The position numbers were made by a program, and so were the translations under genes. From Bacteroidales bacterium (GTDB lineage: Bacteria; Bacteroidota; Bacteroidia; Bacteroidales; VadinHA17): DNA of 34,438 nt. Below the pieces are notes generated by a model. That model did not search any database, was not told where the DNA came from, and was given only the letters and a program-made list of their open reading frames with translations. The DNA lies in assembly GCA_012519515.1 (NCBI GenBank), contig JAAYQC010000205.1, forward strand, positions 1 through 34,438, given 5' to 3'. Shown here in pieces: positions 1 through 8,790 of this stretch. Position 1 is the stretch's first letter. Each line of letters starts with the position of its first letter.

Positions 1-270
1 GATGTTTTCCATGGCAGCCTGACGACCTACATCGGGTTTGCTTCCAGCACCGCGGCCTTCGGTAATGGAGGCTCCAAGCTGAACCTTCACGGGAACCTGG
101 CTCCTGGCAAGAGCCTGATGGTCGGTGTTGCAGACCACAAAGTTTACATCCTTGATGCCCTTTTCAAACATGTGATTCACCGCGTTGTTTCCCCCGCCAC
201 CTATTCCTATAACCTTAATAATGGATGACTTCTCAACGGGAAGGTCAAAATATATCAAATCATCTTCCAT
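1..270 (-). CDS. ftsZ: Cell division protein FtsZ, N-terminal part (cut by window edge)
   Basis: Translating the minus strand from the ATG at 270 gives 90 codons open to the window edge, beginning [20 protein letters not shown]. The nucleotide-binding start of the tubulin/FtsZ fold is visible as [14 protein letters not shown], followed by NTDHQAL and [15 protein letters not shown], all hallmark FtsZ segments. FtsZ is the GTPase that polymerises into the cytokinetic ring at mid-cell. The T7 synergy loop and C-terminal tail lie outside the window. It is the last visible gene of the dcw operon, 56 bases downstream of ftsA, its membrane anchor. The ring scaffold and anchor are therefore probably co-transcribed. 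Confidence 0.95.
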   Translation of the reverse strand, partial: MEDDLIYFDLPVEKSSIIKVIGIGGGGNNAVNHMFEKGIKDVNFVVCNTDHQALARSQVPVKVQLGASITEGRGAGSKPDVGRQAAMENI

Positions 271-326
271 ACTTTCTCTTTTTTGATTGTTAATGAACAG
301 CATAACATTCCATCAAATAACACTTG

Positions 327-1694
327 TCAGTTGATAGTCTGATCTTCCACCTCGAACATCCTTGTGATCATCTGCTTGATCTTCTCTGTTAACGGAACCT
401 TGTCATTGGATCCGGATTCAGTCGCCTGGTCTTCCTCCCGGTCATCAATATGTTCGTTTTCAAGTTTCTCGCTGCCAGGCCTTTTGGTCCTAACATAATC
501 ATCCTTGTTTCCGGCTTCAAATGATTTCTTGTAAGTGGTAAGGTGATCAAAGCCCCTCAGGATAAGTCCGACCGCGGTAGCATACATGGGCTGGTTCAGC
601 TCATCTTTAGCCTTCCCTGCAAGGTGCTCATTGGGATAGCCTATCCTTACATCCATGGCTGTTCGGAAATTCATAAGCTGGGGAAGATGCTTCAGCATAG
701 CTCCGCCTCCTGTTATTACAATTCCTGCAGCCAGTTTATCGGCATAACCCGAGTTCTGTATCTCGAAATTCACTATTTCTATTATCTCCTCCATCCTCGA
801 TTGGATGATCCCGGCAAGGCTCCTGAAGGATATCTCCTTGGGATTCCTGCCGCTGATGCCGGGAATGGCAACAACCTTGTCTTCAGGGGCAATATCCCTG
901 AGTGCCGAACCATACTGTATCTTGAGCTGCTCGGCATGCCTTTCGAGTATCGCGCATCCTTCCTTTATATCGCTGGTGATCACATTTCCTCCAAAAGGTA
1001 TCACAGCGGTATGCCTGATGGTATTGTCGTAATAGACAGCCAGGTCGGTTGTACCGCCGCCTATATCGACCAGCACCACTCCGGCTTCCTTCTCGTCATC
1101 GGTAAGCACCGCATCGGCAGAAGCCAGAGGTTCAAGGATCAGATCCTTAAGTTTCAGATCGGCCCTCTGAACACACCTTTCAATGTTTTTGGCCGCGGCA
1201 ACACGGCCAATGACAATGTGGAAATTGGCTTCAAGCTGATGGCCGCAGATACCGATGGGATTCTTTATCCCCGGTTCATTGTCGATAATGAAAACCTGGG
1301 GAATGACATGGATGATCTCCTCTCCCATTTCAACATGTATCTTGTACATGTCTTCAATAAGCCTGAAAACCTCATCCTTCTTAATTTCAGTATCGAAGTC
1401 GTCGCGCATCCTCGAGCCGCGGGTCTTGATGCTTCTGATGTGCTGCCCCGCGATGCCCACGAAGACTTCGTGAAATACAATTCCCGTTGTTTTCTGAACA
1501 TCGTCAACGGTTGCCTGAATGGCATTTACAGTCTCTTCAATGTTCTGCACAACTCCTCTCCTTACACCGGTTGAAGGAGCCTTGCTGATTCCGAGAATCT
1601 CTATTTTTCCGTTCTCGTTCTTCCTGCCGACAATGGTCACAATCTTTGTGGTTCCAATGTCGATTGCTGCTACATACTGTTCCTTTTTGCTCAT
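327..1694 (-). CDS. ftsA: Cell division protein FtsA
   Basis: 455 aa actin-family ATPase that tethers FtsZ filaments to the inner membrane and recruits later divisome proteins. The phosphate-1 motif is AAIDIGTTK (residues 9-17), the phosphate-2 motif is VDIGGGTTD (209-217), and an adenosine-type ITGGGAML motif lies near residue 325. The C-terminus (about 430-450) carries LTEKIKQMITRMF, a typical amphipathic membrane-targeting helix, after an acidic, low-complexity linker that is longer than in E. coli FtsA. It sits between ftsQ (22-base gap) and ftsZ in the dcw operon. The large open frame on the opposite strand (543-1574) is a shadow. Confidence 0.97.
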   Translation of the reverse strand: MSKKEQYVAAIDIGTTKIVTIVGRKNENGKIEILGISKAPSTGVRRGVVQNIEETVNAIQATVDDVQKTTGIVFHEVFVGIAGQHIRSIKTRGSRMRDDFDTEIKKDEVFRLIEDMYKIHVEMGEEIIHVIPQVFIIDNEPGIKNPIGICGHQLEANFHIVIGRVAAAKNIERCVQRADLKLKDLILEPLASADAVLTDDEKEAGVVLVDIGGGTTDLAVYYDNTIRHTAVIPFGGNVITSDIKEGCAILERHAEQLKIQYGSALRDIAPEDKVVAIPGISGRNPKEISFRSLAGIIQSRMEEIIEIVNFEIQNSGYADKLAAGIVITGGGAMLKHLPQLMNFRTAMDVRIGYPNEHLAGKAKDELNQPMYATAVGLILRGFDHLTTYKKSFEAGNKDDYVRTKRPGSEKLENEHIDDREEDQATESGSNDKVPLTEKIKQMITRMFEVEDQTIN

Positions 1695-1716
1695 AGTCTG
1701 ATATATGGATTTTTTC

Positions 1717-2493
1717 TTATCTCTTCCTGCATACTATCTGGTCCTTGTAAGCAAGGTTTATCAATGAATACTTGTCCCACCCCACTTCGGGCAGAACTTT
1801 ATCGTAAAACACTCTCAGGTATCTCAGCTTGTCCTGAAATTCCTCAGGACTTCCGAGATGGATAACATGATTGCCCACCCTGGGTATCAAGTCTATCTCG
1901 TCGTGCATGTCGACATAGATCTGATCAATCTGGGCCGACCAGAAGCCGTCCCTGTTTATATGATCGACCAGATAGAAAATATCCTTCAGTATTGAATTCT
2001 TTATGCTCGTATCCAGGACGCTGACACCGCTAAGCATTGCCTGGCTGATATTTATATTTCCCCCGACTATATGAAGCCTCGGGGTGTAAAGGTTTCTTCT
2101 CCTCATGACAACACCTTCGTCGTCGATATAATAGTCGCCTCCGTTTGAAGGCATCACCCTCATGACCGGAGTGCGCTGGTCGGCAACTATATGCAATACA
2201 CCGTCTATCGAAATGTAGACCTCAGCGCTTTTAAGTTCCCTGAATCCGCTCATTGTCTCCTCAATGGCGTCTATATTGATATCCTTCACCGTCTTTCCGA
2301 CCAGGCTGCCATGCCTGTTCAGGACGGTGTTCATTATATCCCTTTTCGTAACAAAATAATAGTCGGCCGAATCAACTATCTTTATTTCTATCCTCTTGCA
2401 AACCTTTGTATTATGCCAGTGGGAATACCAGACCGGCGCTATTGCAAGGTATAGCGACGGAATAAGCAACAATATCCTCACTGCTATTTTCAT
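1717..2493 (-). CDS. ftsQ: Cell division protein FtsQ
   Basis: 258 aa bitopic membrane protein. A short cytoplasmic start is followed by one hydrophobic segment (about residues 6-24, rich in ILLLIPSLYLAIAPVW), then an extracytoplasmic POTRA-like part and beta domain. FtsQ forms the FtsQBL subcomplex that regulates septal peptidoglycan synthesis. Sequence conservation in this family is low, so the call rests on size, topology and its position between murC and ftsA. The start codon overlaps the murC stop as ATGA, which suggests translational coupling. Confidence 0.9.
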   Translation of the reverse strand: MKIAVRILLLIPSLYLAIAPVWYSHWHNTKVCKRIEIKIVDSADYYFVTKRDIMNTVLNRHGSLVGKTVKDINIDAIEETMSGFRELKSAEVYISIDGVLHIVADQRTPVMRVMPSNGGDYYIDDEGVVMRRRNLYTPRLHIVGGNINISQAMLSGVSVLDTSIKNSILKDIFYLVDHINRDGFWSAQIDQIYVDMHDEIDLIPRVGNHVIHLGSPEEFQDKLRYLRVFYDKVLPEVGWDKYSLINLAYKDQIVCRKR

Positions 2494-3884
2494 TTCTTTC
2501 TGCTGCCGATTAGTTTCTTTTCTATGGGTTCCACAAGCCTGTCAATGTCTCCGGCGCCGATGGTAACCAGCACGTCAAGACTATCCGGATCAAGAATGCC
2601 GGGAATGTCTCCGGGCTTCAGAAGCTTCTTCTCGGGCAACTTCATCCTGGAGAATATCATCTCCGAGTCAACACCCGGGATAGGCAATTCCCTCGCGGGA
2701 TACACGGGAAGAAGTATTACCTCATCCAGTTCGTCGAGGATGGCTGCAAAGCCGTCGGCATGATCGCGGGTGCGCGAGAAAAGATGAGGCTGGAAAATAC
2801 CGGTGATCTTTCTTCCCCCGAAGTACTCCCTCAAATTGGAGATGCATGCCCGTATCTCCTCAGGATGATGGGCATAATCGTCGATATATGCCAGACCCGG
2901 GAGATTGAGCCTTACGTCGAATCTCCTCCTCACCCCCTGGAAGCCTCTGACTGCAGGCCTTATCTCGTCAACACTCACTCCACAGTTGAGGGCAAGGGCA
3001 ACGGCTGCAGTGAGGTTTTCTATATTGACAATTCCGGGGAAAGGAAACTCCAGATCTTCCAGAACAATGTCAGGAGTCTGAATAGTGAAATAATACATGT
3101 TTCCCTCACGCCTTACCCCGTAATACCTGTAATCGGCTTCCGGCTCCGGGCCATAGCTAAAGCCTCTGACTCCTCCAGGGATCTCTATCTTGTCCCTTAT
3201 TTTATAGTTTATAATGAGAGTTCCCCCCTTCCTGATCTTGGAACAGAACACGTTGTAAGCCTTTATCATCGACTGATGATCGCCGTAAATGTCGAGATGA
3301 TCCGCATCCACGGAAGTGACAACCGCCATAAGGGGACTCAGCCGGTGGAAGGATCTGTCATACTCGTCAGCCTCCATAACAATGTACCTGCCCTGGCCGG
3401 GAATCAGGTTCGAACCGTAATTCTTTGATATCCCGCCGAGAAATGCAGTGCAATCGACACGCGACTGTTTAAGAAGGTGGGCTGTCATGGTCGACAAGGT
3501 TGTCTTACCGTGGGTTCCGGCTATTGCCACCGTATCGCCCGTAGCAGAGATCTCTCCCAGTATTTCCGATCTTTTGTAGATCCTGTACCTGTTCCCGCGG
3601 AAATATGAAAGTATTTTATTCGTGGGAGGAATGGCCGGTGTGTAAACCACTATTACCCTTTCCCTGAACTTAATGTCGCCGAACAAAGGCGGCAGCTCCT
3701 TCAGCGAATCTTCATAGGTGATCAGGCAGCCCTTTTCAGCAAGAGAACGTGTAATTGATGATTCGGACCTGTCGTAGCCGCCGGTGAGAAAGCCTTCCTG
3801 CTCATAGTAAAGAGCAAGGGCACTCATGCCGATACCTCCGATGCCGACAAAGTATATTCCGTCTATGGTTCTCAGGTCAATCAT
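2490..3884 (-). CDS. murC: UDP-N-acetylmuramate--L-alanine ligase MurC
   Basis: 464 aa cytoplasmic Mur ligase that adds L-alanine to UDP-MurNAc using ATP, the first amino-acid step of the peptidoglycan stem. The N-terminal UDP-binding motif GIGGIGMSALA is at about residues 14-24. The ATP P-loop AGTHGKTT is at 122-129, and EADEYDRSFHRL marks the central domain. Length is normal for the family. It overlaps ftsQ and murG by ATGA junctions, fitting a tightly coupled operon. Confidence 0.97.
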   Translation of the reverse strand: MIDLRTIDGIYFVGIGGIGMSALALYYEQEGFLTGGYDRSESSITRSLAEKGCLITYEDSLKELPPLFGDIKFRERVIVVYTPAIPPTNKILSYFRGNRYRIYKRSEILGEISATGDTVAIAGTHGKTTLSTMTAHLLKQSRVDCTAFLGGISKNYGSNLIPGQGRYIVMEADEYDRSFHRLSPLMAVVTSVDADHLDIYGDHQSMIKAYNVFCSKIRKGGTLIINYKIRDKIEIPGGVRGFSYGPEPEADYRYYGVRREGNMYYFTIQTPDIVLEDLEFPFPGIVNIENLTAAVALALNCGVSVDEIRPAVRGFQGVRRRFDVRLNLPGLAYIDDYAHHPEEIRACISNLREYFGGRKITGIFQPHLFSRTRDHADGFAAILDELDEVILLPVYPARELPIPGVDSEMIFSRMKLPEKKLLKPGDIPGILDPDSLDVLVTIGAGDIDRLVEPIEKKLIGSRKK

Positions 3885-4990
3885 CCCTCCATCAGTTTAA
3901 TAAGTTCAGATGCTATGCGGACATCAGCATCCCTTTCCGCCATCATTGCAATATTCCGCGACAGTTTTTCTCTTTCCTCCTTATCGGAAACAAGTCTAAG
4001 GACTTCTTTCAGAAGCAATTCAGAAACCTCCGAATCGGACACCACGATAGCTGCATCCCTTGAGCCGAGTGCCATGGCGTTTTTAGTCTGGTGATCCTCG
4101 GCCACATTGGGTGAGGGTATAAGTATTACAGGTTTCCCCACCAGGCACAATTCCGAAATGGTACCGGCTCCGGCTCTCGAAACAATAACCGTGGCAGCCG
4201 CGAATGCCAGATCCATCCTGTCGATAAAGGAATGGACCGATATCCTGCCACCTTTTTCCGGAACCAGTTTTTCAATATCCTCATAATAGTAACTGCCGGT
4301 CTGCCAAAGCCACTGACAATCTGAATTTTTCAGCGTTTCGAGGTTTTCTGACAAACATCTGTTTATTGTACCTGCCCCGAGCGATCCGCCAAGCACAAGC
4401 ACAACGGGAAGCTCTGAGCTTAAACCAAAGAACCCGAGGGCCTCTTCCCGCTTATCCTCCAGATTGTCAAAGCTCTGACGCACCGGATTCCCGGTTTTTA
4501 TAATTTTCCCGGCAGGGAAATATTTCTCCATGCCATCGTAAGCCACGCAAATCACTGAAGCTTTCTTTGCCAGAAGCCTGTTGGTAACACCCGGATAGCT
4601 GTTCTGTTCCTGTATAAGAATGGGTATGTTCATTTTAACAGCCTTCCTTAGCAAGGGTCCGCTTGCATAGCCTCCGACACCCACTGCCGCGTGCGGCCTG
4701 AATTCCCTCAGGATTTTAGCGGCTTTCCTGAGGCTTGCCAGAAGCCTGAAGAATACAGGAATATTCCTGAGAGGTTTCTTCCTGTTTATCCCCGCCACGG
4801 GAAGCCCTACTATCCTGTAACCTGCCGCGGGCACTTTTTCCATCTCAAGCTTGCCGCGGGCTCCAACGAAAAGAATCTCGATATCCCGGTCGATCCTGCG
4901 CAGGGCATTGGCAATGGAAATGGCCGGGAAGACATGTCCCCCGGTTCCTCCTCCACTGATTATCACCCTCTTATGCTCCTGCCGGTTCAT
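3881..4990 (-). CDS. murG: UDP-GlcNAc transferase to lipid I, MurG
   Basis: 369 aa from the ATG at 4990. The frame opens at 5071, but the upstream 27 codons lie inside ftsW and are basic and unlike MurG, so the internal ATG (MNRQEHKRVIISGGG) is preferred. MurG is a membrane-associated GT-B glycosyltransferase that adds GlcNAc to lipid I to form lipid II. The G-loop GGGTGGHV is at residues 13-20, GGSLGAGTINR starts the C-domain, and SRAGAGTISEL is the donor-binding motif. The start lies 20 bases inside the end of ftsW, so coupling is likely. Confidence 0.96.
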   Translation of the reverse strand: MNRQEHKRVIISGGGTGGHVFPAISIANALRRIDRDIEILFVGARGKLEMEKVPAAGYRIVGLPVAGINRKKPLRNIPVFFRLLASLRKAAKILREFRPHAAVGVGGYASGPLLRKAVKMNIPILIQEQNSYPGVTNRLLAKKASVICVAYDGMEKYFPAGKIIKTGNPVRQSFDNLEDKREEALGFFGLSSELPVVLVLGGSLGAGTINRCLSENLETLKNSDCQWLWQTGSYYYEDIEKLVPEKGGRISVHSFIDRMDLAFAAATVIVSRAGAGTISELCLVGKPVILIPSPNVAEDHQTKNAMALGSRDAAIVVSDSEVSELLLKEVLRLVSDKEEREKLSRNIAMMAERDADVRIASELIKLMEG

Positions 4991-6179
4991 ATATTCTATC
5001 TCCTTCGTCGGTTTTTTCTTCTTCCGATAAATCTTCCTTTCGGATCCTTGCATTAACCACCCTGCTGACACTTAGTATGGCTCCAATCGAAAAGCTCATT
5101 ACCAGGGCAGAGGTTCTTCCCCAGCTGACCATCGGCAGTGTCTGACCTGTCACGGGGAACAGACCTACCGCTACCATCATATTGATCATTGCCTGGACGG
5201 TTATCATGACTACCAGGCCGATAACCAGGTAGGCTGGAAACGCGGTATCGCACTTCTTGACTATGGTTATCCCCCTGAACAGCAAGATCATGTAAGCCAG
5301 TATCAGCGGCAATGCACCGAAAAGCAGGCCATATTCCTCTATTATTATCGCGAAAATGAAGTCGGAATTCGACTGAGGCAGCATGTTGCGCTGAGTGCTG
5401 CCGCCGGGTGCCTTGCCAAACAATCCGCCGGTGGATATGGCTATCTTGGCCTGATTCGACTGGTAATTGGCATCATCATCCACCTTGGTCGAGAAATGCG
5501 ATGTGATTCTTTTCTCCCAGGTCTTTACCCTGTTCTCATCCGATACCAGCATAAGAAATCCGGCTATAATAACTATCCCAACTATTGCCATTCCTGCATA
5601 GGCCAGCAGGAATCTGAAGGGAACCCGGCCTATAAACATGATTATCATACTTATACCAAACACCATCAAAGCCGTCGACAGGTTCTCGGGCATAATAAGG
5701 GTGCATACAATTGCAACCGGGACCATCATGTATTTGGTCACCAGCATGAAGTCGTTAAGCTTATCCTTAAACTGCCCCAGAACTCTTGCCAGGTATATCA
5801 CGAGAGTCAGTTTGGCAATATCTGAGGACTGTATTCTTCCAACCCCGGGAATGTAAATAGCCCTGACAGCATCGTTGATCCTGTCACCGATTATAAATGT
5901 CAGCACCAGCAGTCCGACCGACAACAGAAGAAGGAAACCGGAAAGCCGGTAATAGATCCTGTAGGGCAGGTAATGAACTATTATAATTATTGCAAGGCTC
6001 AGGGCAAGTATTATAAACTGGCTTCTCAGGAAGTAGGTTGTATTACCCCCGTGCCTGAGATAAGCGACACTAACCGAGGAGCTGTATACGGCCAGCAGGG
6101 AGTAGATCATAAAGACCACCACCAGCGCCCAGATCACCCTGTCGCCCTTGAATGTTTTTGTCAGCCAGCCCTTTTGCAT
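4971..6179 (-). CDS. ftsW: SEDS peptidoglycan polymerase FtsW
   Basis: 402 aa polytopic membrane protein with about ten hydrophobic segments, of the SEDS family. FtsW polymerises lipid II into septal glycan, working with its cognate class B PBP, here the ftsI product encoded upstream in the same operon. Characteristic segments include GRVPFRFLLAYAG, STGGLFGKAPGGSTQRNMLP with the following SDFIFAIIIEEYG, and the conserved TGQTLPMVSWGRTSAL near the C-terminus. A short charged cytoplasmic tail ends the protein. The 3' end overlaps murG by 20 bases. Confidence 0.96.
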   Translation of the reverse strand: MQKGWLTKTFKGDRVIWALVVVFMIYSLLAVYSSSVSVAYLRHGGNTTYFLRSQFIILALSLAIIIIVHYLPYRIYYRLSGFLLLLSVGLLVLTFIIGDRINDAVRAIYIPGVGRIQSSDIAKLTLVIYLARVLGQFKDKLNDFMLVTKYMMVPVAIVCTLIMPENLSTALMVFGISMIIMFIGRVPFRFLLAYAGMAIVGIVIIAGFLMLVSDENRVKTWEKRITSHFSTKVDDDANYQSNQAKIAISTGGLFGKAPGGSTQRNMLPQSNSDFIFAIIIEEYGLLFGALPLILAYMILLFRGITIVKKCDTAFPAYLVIGLVVMITVQAMINMMVAVGLFPVTGQTLPMVSWGRTSALVMSFSIGAILSVSRVVNARIRKEDLSEEEKTDEGDRIYEPAGA

Positions 6180-6190
6180 TATTAAACTGA

Positions 6191-7525
6191 TTACAGATTC
6201 CTGACTTCCTGTTTAAACTGCCTTCCCCTGTCCTCGTAGTTATTAAAAAGGTCAAAGCTCGCGCATGCCGGCGACAGCAGCACAGTTTGTCCTTTCCTGG
6301 CCAGGTAGTACGAGGACCTGACGGCTTCAACCATCGAGGATGCCTCGACTATGGTTGGCACTATATCGCTGAATGCTTCGATTATCTTCCTGTTATCCTT
6401 GCCCAGGCAGACTATCGCTCTAACCTTCTGCTTCACCACCGGGAAAAGCTCGGAATAATCATTCCCCTTGTCAATGCCTCCTGCAATCCATACCACATCG
6501 GTCTCCATGCATTCCAGGGCATACCAGGTCGAATTGACATTCGTGCCTTTTGAATCATTAATAAAGTTGATGCCGCAGACTGTGATCACCGGTTCGAGAC
6601 GGTGCTCCACGCCCTGAAAATCGGAGAGGCTTTCCCGGATTACCTCATTCCTGATAGTCAGAACTTTGCCTGCAATCGCCGCCGCCATTGAGTTGAAAAT
6701 GTTGTGGCGGCCCCTGAGTGCCAGGTCATGAATGGTCATAAGCTTGGTTTTAGTATGGTAATTAATGAGTAGTTCATCGTTCTCGATCCATGCCGTCATC
6801 CCTTCGCTCACAGCAGTTGAAAAAGGAAGAAGTTCCATACCGTATTCCCCGGCATCGAGCTCTTTCCTGATTATGGGATCATCAGCCCAATAAATGAGCT
6901 TGTCTGTTTTCCGCTGGTTCCTTGTTATCCTGAATTTGGAATCGATATAGTTCTGAAGATTGTAGCCGTACCTGTCGAGGTGATCGGGCGTTATGTTCAT
7001 AAGAACCGCTATGTCGGCCCTGAAATCATACATCCCGTCGAGCTGAAAGCTGCTCAGTTCAATCACATAATAGTCGTAGCCGCCTTCAGCAACAGCCATT
7101 GCAAAACTGTTGCCTACATTGCCTGTCATGGCTGCCTTTTTCCCGGCTTTCTGAAGAATATGATAAATCAGGTTGGTAACGGTTGTCTTGCCGTTGCTTC
7201 CCGTCACACAGATCTTCAGACCTTCCGCGTACCTGCCGGCAAACTCTATTTCCGAGATCACGGGCACACCCCTCTCACGAAGTTTTACAATAATCGGGGC
7301 ATCCTCGCGGACACCCGGGCTTTTTATCACTTCTTCAGCTGTCAGTATCTCATCCTCCGTATGTAAGCCCTCTTCCCATCTTATCCCGTGACTGTTAAGC
7401 AAGTCCCTGTATTTTTCCTTAACTTCTCCCATATCCGACACAAAAACATCAAAGCCTTTCTGCCTTGCCAGAACCGCGGAGCCGGTTCCGCTCTCACCCG
7501 CACCCAGGATCACAATCTTCTTCAT
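6191..7525 (-). CDS. murD: UDP-MurNAc-L-Ala--D-Glu ligase MurD
   Basis: 444 aa cytoplasmic ligase adding D-glutamate to UDP-MurNAc-L-Ala. It has an N-terminal Rossmann-like GAGESGTGSA (residues 8-17), the ATP P-loop VTGSNGKTT (107-115), NITPDHLDRYG in the central domain and NDSKGTNVNST starting the C-terminal domain. All the ligase landmarks are intact and the length is normal. It lies between mraY (5-base gap) and ftsW (11-base gap) in the dcw operon. Confidence 0.97.
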   Translation of the reverse strand: MKKIVILGAGESGTGSAVLARQKGFDVFVSDMGEVKEKYRDLLNSHGIRWEEGLHTEDEILTAEEVIKSPGVREDAPIIVKLRERGVPVISEIEFAGRYAEGLKICVTGSNGKTTVTNLIYHILQKAGKKAAMTGNVGNSFAMAVAEGGYDYYVIELSSFQLDGMYDFRADIAVLMNITPDHLDRYGYNLQNYIDSKFRITRNQRKTDKLIYWADDPIIRKELDAGEYGMELLPFSTAVSEGMTAWIENDELLINYHTKTKLMTIHDLALRGRHNIFNSMAAAIAGKVLTIRNEVIRESLSDFQGVEHRLEPVITVCGINFINDSKGTNVNSTWYALECMETDVVWIAGGIDKGNDYSELFPVVKQKVRAIVCLGKDNRKIIEAFSDIVPTIVEASSMVEAVRSSYYLARKGQTVLLSPACASFDLFNNYEDRGRQFKQEVRNL

Positions 7526-7530
7526 TCCCT

Positions 7531-8787
7531 TTATCTGATCTTTAGAGTCACAATGCTTATCACTGCAAGTATTATCGAAACAATCCAGAACCTGGTAACA
7601 ATCTTGGGTTCAGGATATCCCTTCTTCTGATAATGATGGTGGAGCGGAGCCATGAGAAATATTCTCCGGCCCGTTCCGTATTTCTTCCTTGTATGCCTGA
7701 ACCATGAAACCTGAAGTACAACCGACAGATTCTCAACAAGAAATATCCCGCACAGTATAGGTATCAGGAGTTCTTTTCTTATAACTATGGCGAATACCGC
7801 TATGATGCCTCCAAGGGCAAGGCTTCCGGTATCGCCCATGAAAACCTGGGCCGGGTATGAATTGTACCACAGGAAGCCGATGGTTGCCCCTATAAATGCG
7901 GCTGCATAGATGACCAACTCCTCGCTGTTTGGTATGTACATTATATTCAGATAATTGGCTATAATGGTGTTACTCGAGACGTAAGCCAGTATAGCCAGGG
8001 CAGTCCCGATTATGGCAGATGTTCCCGTTGCCAGTCCGTCGAGTCCGTCGGTGAGATTCGCTCCGTTTGAAACCGCGGTAACAATAAAGATGACTATCAG
8101 TACATATATCAGCCAGGTAGCCGGTTTTCTTAAACTCTCGGGTATGAAAGCCACGAGCCAGGCATAGTTGAATTCATTGTTCTTTACAAAGGGAATGGTG
8201 GTCTTGGTCGATTTATGCTCCATTGTCACCTGTCCGTCACCGTAAATGGGACGTCTCTGATCCAGCATTTCAATCCTCTCCATCGGTGTGAGTTCCGATA
8301 CCGGCACCTTCTCCATAATGATGACATCCTTGCTGAAATAAAAAGTGACGCCGACCACGATTCCCAGGATAATCTGACCGATAAGCTTTGATCGCGCGGC
8401 CAGTCCTTTCTTGTTCTTCCTGAACACCTTTATATAATCATCCACAAAACCTATGAAACCCAGCCAGACAGTCGTGAGGATCATCAGGATAATGTAGATG
8501 TTGTCGAGCTTTGCAAACAGAAGGACGGGAATAAGAATGGATGCCAGGATAATAATACCTCCCATCGACGGGGTTCCCTGCTTCTGGTACTGACCTTCGA
8601 GACCGAGGTCCCTGACCACCTCACCGACCTGCCTTTTCCGGAGGTAATTGATTATCTTCTTTCCGATCAGCATCGAGATGAACAGGGATGTAATAACAGC
8701 CATGGCTGACCTGAAGGATATGTAATTGAACACACCGGCCCCCGGCACATCAAGCTGATCGAGATATCTGAAAAGATAATATAGCAT
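7531..8787 (-). CDS. mraY: Phospho-MurNAc-pentapeptide transferase MraY
   Basis: 418 aa integral membrane enzyme that transfers phospho-MurNAc-pentapeptide to undecaprenyl phosphate, giving lipid I. The catalytic [15 protein letters not shown] (DD at 116-117), [10 protein letters not shown] (244-253), [12 protein letters not shown] and the histidine motif [11 protein letters not shown] are all present. It is longer than the 320-360 aa typical of other phyla because of an insertion of about 70 residues (around 152-222) between membrane segments. I associate this extension with Bacteroidetes MraY, though that is from memory. It is 3 bases downstream of murE. Confidence 0.97.
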   Translation of the reverse strand: MLYYLFRYLDQLDVPGAGVFNYISFRSAMAVITSLFISMLIGKKIINYLRKRQVGEVVRDLGLEGQYQKQGTPSMGGIIILASILIPVLLFAKLDNIYIILMILTTVWLGFIGFVDDYIKVFRKNKKGLAARSKLIGQIILGIVVGVTFYFSKDVIIMEKVPVSELTPMERIEMLDQRRPIYGDGQVTMEHKSTKTTIPFVKNNEFNYAWLVAFIPESLRKPATWLIYVLIVIFIVTAVSNGANLTDGLDGLATGTSAIIGTALAILAYVSSNTIIANYLNIMYIPNSEELVIYAAAFIGATIGFLWYNSYPAQVFMGDTGSLALGGIIAVFAIVIRKELLIPILCGIFLVENLSVVLQVSWFRHTRKKYGTGRRIFLMAPLHHHYQKKGYPEPKIVTRFWIVSIILAVISIVTLKIR

Positions 8788-8790
8788 ACC

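Noticed and set aside
543-1574. 343-residue open frame on the plus strand
   Set aside because: It lies entirely antisense to ftsA, whose motifs are intact.
4991-5071. Longer murG start at 5071
   Set aside because: The added residues lie inside the ftsW tail, are unlike MurG, and would precede the conserved N-terminal beta strand by about 30 residues.
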